Of a DNA stretch of 7,415 nucleotides, positions 1-7,362 are shown one piece after another. Each line of letters opens with the position of its first letter. Position 1 is the first letter of the stretch. The stretch comes from JAIPEL01 sp050115795 (GTDB lineage Bacteria > Desulfobacterota > Desulfobacteria > Desulfobacterales > CAFBRK01). The notes under the pieces are model-generated. The model saw only the letters and a program-made list of their open reading frames with translations, was not told where the DNA came from and searched no databases. The stretch spans positions 1-7,415 of the forward strand of contig JASFPT010000212.1 in the NCBI GenBank assembly GCA_050115795.1, read 5' to 3'. Both the position numbers and the translations under genes were made by a program.

Positions 1-2549
<2,549 letters not shown>

Positions 2550-2552
2550 GGG

Positions 2553-2559
2553 TCCTCCC
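2553..2559 (-). promoter_or_regulatory. Shine-Dalgarno of clpB
   Basis: On the minus strand this reads GGGAGGA, a strong anti-16S match ending three bases before the ATG at 2549. It fixes the clpB start together with the conserved MRFDQFT N-terminus. Confidence 0.8.
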
Positions 2560-2577
2560 GTTATGACGACGATTCCA

Positions 2578-2620
2578 CATTACTTTTTATGAGCGGAACG
2601 GATTTTGCATAAAAGTAATG
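2578..2620. repeat. Near-perfect inverted repeat in the clpB leader (candidate operator or RNA hairpin)
   Basis: The left arm CATTACTTTTTATG (2578-2591) is the reverse complement of the right arm CATAAAAGTAATG (2608-2620) apart from one extra T/A in the left arm. The spacer is 16 bases. The arms are AT-rich in an otherwise GC-rich region, which makes them stand out. The right arm covers the candidate -10 box of clpB and the left arm would lie in the early transcript. This layout fits a dimeric repressor operator; as RNA it would be a hairpin only if transcription begins further upstream. It does not match the CIRCE consensus (TTAGCACTC-N9-GAGTGCTAA). No T-run follows on either strand, so it is not a typical terminator. 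Confidence 0.6.
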
Positions 2621-2639
2621 GCATCCTTCGGTATGTCAA
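2612..2639 (-). promoter_or_regulatory. Candidate sigma70-type promoter for clpB
   Basis: The minus strand reads TTGACA (positions 2639-2634, a perfect -35), a 16-base spacer, then TACTTT (2617-2612, 3 of 6 matches to TATAAT). A start near 2605 would give a leader of about 55 bases before the clpB ATG. The -35 is strong and the -10 is poor, as often seen where an activator or repressor acts. The -10 lies inside the right arm of the inverted repeat at 2578-2620. Confidence 0.45.
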
Positions 2640-2742
2640 TCGAATCCAGGACGATTTTTTGGGTGAGCCTTCACTTTTTACCGAGGTGAAAAATGCCTTG
2701 TCGCTGATCGGGGAGGTCTCGGTGCAGACCGGCCGGCCCATT

Positions 2743-3255
2743 TCAAGGGCCCGGCCAGGCGTGGGAGAAAGATGCTTGCCGGAGGCTTTCATACAAAGCG
2801 ATGCCGACCGCCGTGGACAGATTCAGGGAACGGATCTTTCCGGTGATGGGAATGTGATAAGCCCTGTCCGGATAGCGATCGAGAATCGAAGGTGGGAGCC
2901 CCCGGGTCTCGGACCCGAACACCAGAAAAAGCCGGGGCGGTCGGGGTATTTGCCAATGCGGGATCGGTGCCGTCTTTGAAAAGAGGGCCACTTCGCCGGT
3001 CCCGGGCGCGATCCGGTCCAAGAAGGCGTCGAAGCTGTCCCATACGTGCAGGGGCACCTCTGGCCAATAGTCGAGGCCGGCCCGCTTGACCTGACGGTCC
3101 TCCAGGGAGAACCCCAGCGGTCGGATCAGATGGAGCTCGGCTCCGGCGCCCAGGCAGGTACGGCCGATGTTGCCGGTGTTCCAGTGTACTTCGGGCTGGA
3201 CCAGCACCACATGCCTTTCCGCGGGCGTTTCAAAAGCCGGTGAGATGTCCGTCAT
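2743..3255 (-). CDS. trmL: TrmL-like tRNA (cytidine/uridine-34-2'-O)-methyltransferase, SPOUT family
   Basis: Predicted to methylate the 2'-hydroxyl of the wobble nucleotide 34 of certain leucine tRNAs, using S-adenosylmethionine, as E. coli TrmL does. The 170-residue product (E. coli: 157) shows the SPOUT motifs: NTGNIGR at 26-32, the region RPLGFSLEDRQVKRAGLDYW at 45-64, FGSETRGLP at 113-121, and IRSLNLSTAVGIALYE at 141-156, which builds the trefoil-knot cofactor pocket. There is no separate RNA-binding domain, which fits the compact TrmL subgroup. The start used is ATG 3255-3253, which has no clear SD. GTG codons at 3210-3208 and 3207-3205 follow a GGAAAGG and would give a family-length protein, but they would clip the first beta strand. 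The gene ends 193 bases before clpB. Another SPOUT 2'-O-methyltransferase specificity cannot be excluded from sequence alone. Confidence 0.9.
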   Translation of the reverse strand: MTDISPAFETPAERHVVLVQPEVHWNTGNIGRTCLGAGAELHLIRPLGFSLEDRQVKRAGLDYWPEVPLHVWDSFDAFLDRIAPGTGEVALFSKTAPIPHWQIPRPPRLFLVFGSETRGLPPSILDRYPDRAYHIPITGKIRSLNLSTAVGIALYESLRQASFSHAWPGP

Positions 3256-3282
3256 TGCCGTCGCCGGGTGAAAATGGGTACG

Positions 3283-3303
3283 GTTCGATACGGGAAATCG
3301 AAC
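3283..3303. repeat. 7-bp perfect inverted repeat upstream of trmL
   Basis: GTTCGAT (3283-3289) and ATCGAAC (3297-3303) are separated by 7 bases, 28-48 bases upstream of the trmL ATG. It could be an operator or a leader hairpin. The arms are short, so chance is a real alternative. Confidence 0.35.
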
Positions 3304-3400
3304 GAAGTTTCAAAAAAGAGGCTCGGGACCGAAATCGCCACACGCAGATAGCGGATGCCCGCCGGTATTGTCTGATGCGAAACTACGCCCGATCTCATAT

Positions 3401-3508
3401 AAAGTCCCCCTTTTTCAAAGGGGGACTTTGCGGCCCGGGTTTTCGGGCGGCCGAGCAGCAGCCCGAAGTCCTGCCCCCCTTTGAAAAAGGGGGGCAGGGG
3501 GGATTTTT
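3401..3508. repeat. Composite palindromic repeat: two G/C-run hairpins in inverted orientation (MITE/REP-like)
   Basis: Hairpin A is 3401-3413 / 3417-3429, a perfect 13-bp stem AAAGTCCCCCTTT with loop TTC. Hairpin B is 3470-3482 / 3486-3498, a perfect 13-bp stem CCTGCCCCCCTTT with loop GAA. The 19-base core of A (3406-3424: five C, five T, CAAA, five G) recurs in B as its reverse complement, so A and B are inverted copies flanking a GC-rich centre of 40 bases (3430-3469) that can itself pair (GCCCG / CGGGC). B is followed by a further GGGG-A-TTTTT tail. Such paired C-run/G-run palindromes are dispersed in many Desulfobacterota genomes (general knowledge; not checked here). No transposase is present. 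Hairpin A could also act as a transcription stop for the minus-strand unit upstream. Confidence 0.75.
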
Positions 3509-3565
3509 CAGGCTGAAGACAACCATAAGGATTCCCGTGAAGCTGGCGTTTCATTTCTCATCAAA

Positions 3566-3583
3566 TCCCGTTCGCAAACGGGA
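3566..3583 (-). terminator. Weak terminator-like hairpin after the zinc-ribbon gene
   Basis: On the minus strand TCCCGTT and AACGGGA pair around the 4-base loop TGCG, beginning 33 bases after the TAG stop of the zinc-ribbon gene. The following bases read TTTGATG, so the U-tract is poor. The hairpins at 3401-3498 further downstream may back it up. Confidence 0.35.
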
Positions 3584-3616
3584 CGGTATGGCTGACATGC
3601 AATCTGCCAGTTGGCT

Positions 3617-3937
3617 CTATGTTCGAAGCCGCTGTCCGCAATGGGGACAGAACCGGAAGTCGCGCTCCAGGTCCTTACCGCAAAACGGACAGGGGTTGCG
3701 GCCTTCGGCCCGAAACGGGGCCCATCCGCTTGCTCTGCCGTCCACCGGCCCGTTGCAACGCTCGCAGAAGAGGACCTCCTGGCCCCGCTTGACCGGGAAA
3801 ACGGGGATGAAAAACAGGTGGAGCCAGTGGTCCACCCGCGTTCGGAAGGCCCGGACAAGCCCGCAGTTTGGACAGCGCACCGGCTGGGCATCGAGCCGCT
3901 TGGTCTTGGGTGTAATCCCCCCGATGAAGAAAAACAT
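3617..3937 (-). CDS. Small double zinc-ribbon protein
   Basis: The 106-residue protein of unknown role has four CxxC knuckles: CPNC (22-25), CERC (58-61), CPFC (83-86) and CPHC (97-100). They pair naturally into two zinc sites. The first half, beginning MFFFIGG and containing a hydrophobic stretch HLFFIPVFPV (about 40-49) between knuckles 1 and 2, resembles the zinc_ribbon_15 family (family recognition from memory). The second pair is a compact C-terminal ribbon, CPFCGKDLERDFRFCPHCG. The ATG at 3937-3935 shares its A with the TGA of the upstream gene (TGATG), so translation is probably coupled; a TTG one codon earlier is possible but less likely. No enzymatic motif is seen. It may bind nucleic acid or protein. 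The hydrophobic stretch is too short and too close to the cysteines to call a membrane anchor. Confidence 0.8.
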   Translation of the reverse strand: MFFFIGGITPKTKRLDAQPVRCPNCGLVRAFRTRVDHWLHLFFIPVFPVKRGQEVLFCERCNGPVDGRASGWAPFRAEGRNPCPFCGKDLERDFRFCPHCGQRLRT

Positions 3938-4485
3938 CAAAAGTCCCGGGGCTTGCAGATGATTTCGCGGATCCGCAGGTCGAACAGGGACGACTGGCCG
4001 GCCGGCCTGAGCAAAAGCGCGGTGTCCGCACCCCTGGCGGTTCCGCCCACCGCCACGATGTCGTTTCCGGAGAGCGCGCCGGCATCGGCGGCCATGATCG
4101 TCACCTCCACAGCCACTTTGGTTCCCTGGCCGAAGAGGCGCAGGGTGTCTGCGATCAGCAGGACCGGATAGCTTCCCTGATACTTGCCGGAAAGGGAGCG
4201 TTCGACGCCGGAAAGGGCGTGGGTGGCCGCCACCACCCGGACGCCCTTGGATTCGAGATCCTGCCGGACCTTTTCCGGCATCACCGGTTTAAACGGCTCC
4301 TTGAAACCGGCGTGGTAGGTGACGGCGGTGATGGAAAACCCGCCAAACAGCGCCAGCGCCTTGTAGGCGGTTTCTCCGCTGGCGGTGGCAAGGACCAGTT
4401 CCGAGACGCCGAGCTGTCGGGCGCGGGCAAAGGCGGCATTCAGGGTGTCGTCGGTGTTGACTTTTCCGGGCTTGTCGAAGAGCAT
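3937..4485 (-). CDS. Stand-alone pyruvate kinase C-terminal (alpha/beta) domain protein
   Basis: This 182-residue protein resembles only the C-terminal PK_C domain of pyruvate kinase, the region that in full enzymes forms the allosteric sugar-phosphate site. The TIM-barrel catalytic domain and its Mg/K/phosphoenolpyruvate motifs are absent, so pyruvate kinase activity is not expected. Visible elements are an N-terminal helix (TLNAAFARARQLG, 14-26), strand and phosphate-loop-like LATASGETAYKA (32-43), and a C-terminal DIVAVGGTARGADTALLL (142-159). Such orphan PK_C proteins occur in archaea and anaerobic bacteria; their function is unknown. The frame is open upstream to a GTG at 4563, but ATG 4485-4483 is preferred: AAGGAG at 4494-4499 sits 8 bases before it, and a good promoter (4525-4554) lies between the two candidates. 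It is first in a two-gene unit with the zinc-ribbon protein and divergent from the amidohydrolase. Confidence 0.82.
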   Translation of the reverse strand: MLFDKPGKVNTDDTLNAAFARARQLGVSELVLATASGETAYKALALFGGFSITAVTYHAGFKEPFKPVMPEKVRQDLESKGVRVVAATHALSGVERSLSGKYQGSYPVLLIADTLRLFGQGTKVAVEVTIMAADAGALSGNDIVAVGGTARGADTALLLRPAGQSSLFDLRIREIICKPRDF

Positions 4486-4493
4486 ACGATTTT

Positions 4494-4499
4494 CTCCTT
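4494..4499 (-). promoter_or_regulatory. Shine-Dalgarno that decides the PK_C start
   Basis: The minus strand reads AAGGAG, 8 bases before ATG 4485-4483. The longer open frame from GTG 4563 has no comparable site, and its extra 26 residues are not part of the recognised domain. Confidence 0.75.
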
Positions 4500-4524
4500 G
4501 TTTCCAGAGGCGCAGGCCAAATAT

Positions 4525-4554
4525 GGTATAGCCAAACAGCTTCGCGATCGTCAA
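4525..4554 (-). promoter_or_regulatory. Candidate sigma70-type promoter for the PK_C/zinc-ribbon unit
   Basis: The minus strand reads TTGACG (4554-4549, 5 of 6), an 18-base spacer, then TATACC (4530-4525, 4 of 6). A start near 4518 would give a leader of about 33 bases to ATG 4485. A short inverted repeat CCGGT-CCAC-ACCGG (4555-4568) abuts the -35 and could be a regulator site, though 5-bp arms are weak evidence. Confidence 0.55.
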
Positions 4555-4595
4555 CCGGTCCACACCGGAGCATCAGAGAGAGGGGGGCGGCTTAC

Positions 4596-5435
4596 ATGAT
4601 CATCGATGTTCACACCCACCTGTTTGCAGCGGACGTTCGCCAAAACCGGGAGCGGTATTTTTCAGACGAGCCCGCCTTTCGTCTGCTCTATTCGTCTCCC
4701 AAGTCGAAAATCGTCAGTGCCGAGGAGACGATTGCGGCCATGGATGAAGACGGTGTCGACGTATCGGTGGTTTTTGGCTTTCCCTGGCAAGATCTGGACA
4801 CGGCCCGCAAGAACAACGACGCGGTGGTCGACGCCGTGGCCCGGTATCCGAAGCGTCTGGTCGGATTCTGCTGTCTTGACCCCGCCGCCGACGGTGCCGG
4901 ACAAGAGGTGGAGCGGTGCCTGGACGCCGGGCTTTCCGGGGTCGGCGAGCTTGCCTTCTACGAGTCCGGCATCGGAGAAGAGGCGTTGGATCGGCTTTCA
5001 CCGGTGATGGCGCTATGCCGGGATCGGGGGGTGCCGGTGATGATCCACACCAACGAACCGGTGGGCCACATGTATCCGGGTAAAACCCCCAACACCCTGG
5101 CAGAAATTTACCGTCTGGTGAAACGGTTTTCAGACAACCGGATCATTCTCGCCCATTGGGGCGCCGGGTTGTTTTTTTATGCCCTGTTGAAAAAGGAGGT
5201 GCGCGAATCGCTCCGGAATGTCTGGGTCGACACGGCCGCCTCCCCGTTTCTGTACCGGCCCGAGATCTACCCCTTGGCAGCCCAGATCGTTGGCGCGGAA
5301 AAGATCCTCTTTGGAACCGACTTTCCGCTTCTTCGGCCGGGGCGGTATCTCAAGGAGATCGAGGCGGCGGGCGTTTCGGTTGAAGATCGGAAAAGCATCC
5401 TGGGCAACAACGCGCGCGAGTTGCTTTGCTTGTAG
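4596..5435 (+). CDS. Amidohydrolase family protein (Amidohydrolase_2 / COG2159-like TIM barrel)
   Basis: The 279-residue metal-dependent hydrolase or decarboxylase is of the ACMSD-like group; the substrate is unknown. The full set of expected ligands is visible: HxH at H6/H8 on strand 1 (MIIDVHTHLF), E118 in GVGELAFY, H151 in VMIHTNEP, H187 in IILAHWG, and D242 in LFGTDFPLLRPG near the end of the barrel. The short length and absence of a signal peptide suggest a compact cytoplasmic enzyme. Start ATG 4596 follows a G-rich AGAGAGGGGGG. A weak plus-strand promoter (TTGTTT 4498-4503, TATGGT 4522-4527) is possible in the 110-base region shared with the divergent PK_C gene. The next plus-strand gene begins 150 bases downstream. 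Related proteins act as decarboxylases, hydrolases or lactonases, so no reaction is assigned. Confidence 0.9.
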   Translation: MIIDVHTHLFAADVRQNRERYFSDEPAFRLLYSSPKSKIVSAEETIAAMDEDGVDVSVVFGFPWQDLDTARKNNDAVVDAVARYPKRLVGFCCLDPAADGAGQEVERCLDAGLSGVGELAFYESGIGEEALDRLSPVMALCRDRGVPVMIHTNEPVGHMYPGKTPNTLAEIYRLVKRFSDNRIILAHWGAGLFFYALLKKEVRESLRNVWVDTAASPFLYRPEIYPLAAQIVGAEKILFGTDFPLLRPGRYLKEIEAAGVSVEDRKSILGNNARELLCL

Positions 5436-5570
5436 TTCAGGCGGATTCTTCCGAGAAGGACCGTCATCGTCGGGGCAGACCGCAGGCGGTGATCAACTCC
5501 CGGCGAAAATGTCGATCAGCGGCGAGGCGCAGCTGGGATCGGATTTTGGTTGAACGGCTTCTCGTCTGGA

Positions 5571-5576
5571 AAGGGA
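5571..5576 (+). promoter_or_regulatory. Shine-Dalgarno supporting a GTG start for the DUF1841-pRiA4b gene
   Basis: AAGGGA inside a GGAAAGGGAA stretch lies 9 bases before GTG 5586. The alternative TTG at 5550 has no comparable site before it. Confidence 0.55.
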
Positions 5577-5585
5577 ACATCTATC

Positions 5586-6671
5586 GTGGAAGATGAAGTC
5601 AGGCAATTTTTCAGGACGATCGGGCGGGGGCGGCTTAAAAGAATCTGGCAGCGGGTCAAGGCCGGTGATCTGGCCGATCTGCAAGGCGAAGACCGTCGAT
5701 ACGCCGCTGCCATGGCGGACCACCGGGACGAGTACTTCGATGAATTCGAGACGGGCGATGCGCGGGTTTTCGACCCGAAGACCGAGACCGACGCTTACCT
5801 TCACGTATCGCTTCACGTGATTCTCGAGGGCCAGCTCGCCCAAAAAGAACCCGTCGAAGCGGTGCAGCTATACAACGCCTTGAAGCGGAACAACACCGCC
5901 CATCATGAGGCGATCCACATTCTGGCGGCGGTTTTTGTGCCGTTTTTATTCGACGTGCTGAAAACCGGTTGCGAGTTTGACATGGAAGGCTACCGACGGC
6001 TCCTCAAAAAGGCCAAAACGCGCAAGCCGGAAAAGATCTGGGCGCTTCTCGAACGGGAGGCCTACAGCGAAGACGCCGCTGCCGGTGGAGATCCTCCCGA
6101 GGGACTCTACCGGCTCCGGATCGAGCTGGAAGATATCACCCCCCGCATCTGGCGACGGATTCTCGTTCCGGCTTCCGCCTCGTTTGCGGACCTTCATGCT
6201 GCCGTCCAGGGGGCCATGGGCTGGGCGGATGCTCACCTTCACCGGTTCGAGGTCCGGGACCCGAATACGGGGCAAAAGATGTTTTTCGGCCGGCCCCTGG
6301 AACAAGACGGCTGGGAGGACAATGTCCTTCCCGGCTGGCAGTATGGTATCGTCGATTTCATCGATCCGGATCGCCCAGACTGTCGATACGTTTACGATTA
6401 CGGGGACAACTGGCGGCACCGAATTGTCCTGGAAGCGGTGGTTGCCGCCGAGCCGGAAAAGACCTACCCGGTATGTATCGGAGGGGAGCGGGCCTGTCCG
6501 CCCGAGGATGCGGGCGGCGCTGCCGGCTACCAGGATCTGCTTCGGATCCTGGGAGATCCGGACCACGAACGCTACGAAGAGATCCGGAAACGGGTGGGCG
6601 ATTACGATCCGGAGAGGTTCGATCCGTTGGAAGTGACCTTTTCCGTTGCCGGGGACGGAAGGTCAGGATGA
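5586..6671 (+). CDS. Two-domain protein: DUF1841-like N-terminus and plasmid pRiA4b ORF-3 family C-terminus
   Basis: The product has 361 residues from GTG 5586; an upstream TTG at 5550 would add 12. The N-terminal part (about 1-145) resembles DUF1841: VRQFFRTIGRGRLKRIWQRV, then a histidine-rich YLHVSLHVILEGQL (71-84) and HHEAIHILA (106-114), all predicted helical. A charged linker (about 146-172) leads to the pRiA4b ORF-3 domain (about 173-350), recognised by YRLRIELEDITPRIWRRILV, ADLHAAVQGAMGWADAHLHRF, YVYDYGDNWRHRIVLE, CIGGERACPPEDAGG and the closing DYDPERFDPLEV. pRiA4b ORF-3 proteins are often labelled 'TnpR resolvase' in databases, but no serine- or tyrosine-recombinase catalytic motif is visible, so recombinase activity should not be assumed. 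Neither domain has an established biochemical role. No signal peptide or membrane segment is seen. The stop lies 7 bases from the stop of the convergent YkgJ gene. Confidence 0.85.
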   Translation: MEDEVRQFFRTIGRGRLKRIWQRVKAGDLADLQGEDRRYAAAMADHRDEYFDEFETGDARVFDPKTETDAYLHVSLHVILEGQLAQKEPVEAVQLYNALKRNNTAHHEAIHILAAVFVPFLFDVLKTGCEFDMEGYRRLLKKAKTRKPEKIWALLEREAYSEDAAAGGDPPEGLYRLRIELEDITPRIWRRILVPASASFADLHAAVQGAMGWADAHLHRFEVRDPNTGQKMFFGRPLEQDGWEDNVLPGWQYGIVDFIDPDRPDCRYVYDYGDNWRHRIVLEAVVAAEPEKTYPVCIGGERACPPEDAGGAAGYQDLLRILGDPDHERYEEIRKRVGDYDPERFDPLEVTFSVAGDGRSG

Positions 6672-6678
6672 CCACAGG

Positions 6679-7362
6679 CTACAATCGAATTTTCGAGATG
6701 GTTTCCAGCAGGGGCCGGATCCGCTCCCGGTGCTCGGGGGGGATCATCAGCGCGGGGATGGGCCGGTTCTTGATCAGACCGTTTTCGGGGCACGATAGGG
6801 CGCCCTGCCGGTAAAAGGTCCGGTTGGCCGGAGACGACAGGCACAGCAGGACGTCGGCAAAGTTTCCCGAGCACCCGTCGGCATCGATATGCTCCACGTA
6901 CTGCATCAGGACGGTGCTGACCGTGACCGAAAAGTCGTCCATGTCCGCAAATCCGGAGGCTGCACAGTCGATCCGGGAGACCATGGTTCGACAGGCCAGG
7001 GGGCGCACGGGGTATATCGCACATCGGTCCGCTTCCAGAAGCGGACAGGTGCCGAGCGTTTCAGCCATTTCTTCCGCCGGGGCTTCTTCTCCCCGGAGGC
7101 AGATCTCCGCAAGTCGGTTGGTGGTGATTTTCGGGAAGAATCGATTCGGATCGCGGCTACGGCGGATCTGCTCCAGGAGTCGATTTTCGCCCAGACGCGC
7201 CAGGTAAGAGGCAATGAACGCGCCTTCCAGGGTGGTCATGGTGACCCTGGCTGTGCAGCAGGATGCGCACCCCGGTTTGCAAACCGGCTCAACCCCCCGG
7301 CTGAAGGTTTCTTCGATCCGGTAGATCGCCTCCAGAATGGACTGCTTTTTCCTTCTTTCCAT
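6679..7362 (-). CDS. YkgJ-family cysteine cluster protein (CxxxCxxCC)
   Basis: The 227-residue protein belongs to the YkgJ / Fe-S-or-zinc cluster family (PF03692-type). The signature cysteines are present: C28-x3-C32-x2-C35-C36 (CKPGCASCC), then C106 in GTCPLLE, C114 in DRCAIYP and C124 in RPLACR. Additional cysteines at 88, 133, 164, 174 and 191 are unusual in number and could take part in metal binding. The family is predicted to hold a metal or Fe-S cluster; its substrate is unknown and it has been discussed as an oxidoreductase or as a protein-modifying factor. ATG 7362-7360 is preceded by GGAG five bases away; a TTG at 7377-7375 with GAGGAG seven bases upstream is an alternative that adds 5 residues. 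An in-frame TAG at 7413-7411 closes the frame, so the gene is complete. Confidence 0.88.
   Translation of the reverse strand: MERRKKQSILEAIYRIEETFSRGVEPVCKPGCASCCTARVTMTTLEGAFIASYLARLGENRLLEQIRRSRDPNRFFPKITTNRLAEICLRGEEAPAEEMAETLGTCPLLEADRCAIYPVRPLACRTMVSRIDCAASGFADMDDFSVTVSTVLMQYVEHIDADGCSGNFADVLLCLSSPANRTFYRQGALSCPENGLIKNRPIPALMIPPEHRERIRPLLETISKIRL

Larger units (their letters stand above)
3256..3616. other. Non-coding gap holding repeats between the zinc-ribbon gene and trmL
   Basis: No convincing gene lies in these 361 bases. Open frames crossing it on both strands translate the palindromic repeat, giving peptides such as SPLPPFFKGG and SPFEKGG that are familiar artefacts of this kind of repeat. 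Contents: a 7-bp inverted repeat (3283-3303), two 13-bp hairpins in opposite orientation (3401-3429 and 3470-3498), and a weak terminator-like hairpin (3566-3583). The trmL promoter should lie here, but no good -35/-10 pair was recognised. Confidence 0.75.

Noticed and set aside
2742..2747. CTTGAA on the minus strand as a sigma32 -35 box for clpB
   Set aside because: No CCCCAT-like -10 follows at 13-15 bases; the nearest CCCCGAT is about 27 bases away.
3401..3508. CRISPR-like array or rho-independent terminator as the sole explanation of the palindromes
   Set aside because: There are only two units, inverted and not direct, with no uniform spacers. Terminator function is possible for either hairpin but does not explain the inverted sharing of the 19-base core.
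3252..3554. 100-codon minus-strand frame with SPLPPFFKGG and SPFEKGG peptides
   Set aside because: The repeated peptides are direct translations of the two palindromic hairpins; there is no other coding signal and the frame overlaps the trmL start.
3240..3962. 240-codon plus-strand frame across the gap and the zinc-ribbon gene
   Set aside because: It crosses the repeat element and is antisense to a gene with four clean CxxC motifs; no SD or domain supports it.
4486..4563. 26-residue N-terminal extension of the PK_C protein from GTG 4563
   Set aside because: The -10 element and most of the spacer of the best promoter lie inside it, and a strong SD marks ATG 4485.
5436..5585. Hairpins or promoter between the amidohydrolase and the DUF1841-pRiA4b gene
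   Set aside because: Only a TGATC/GATCA pair with a loop of about 20 bases and no -35/-10 combination were found; neither rises above chance.
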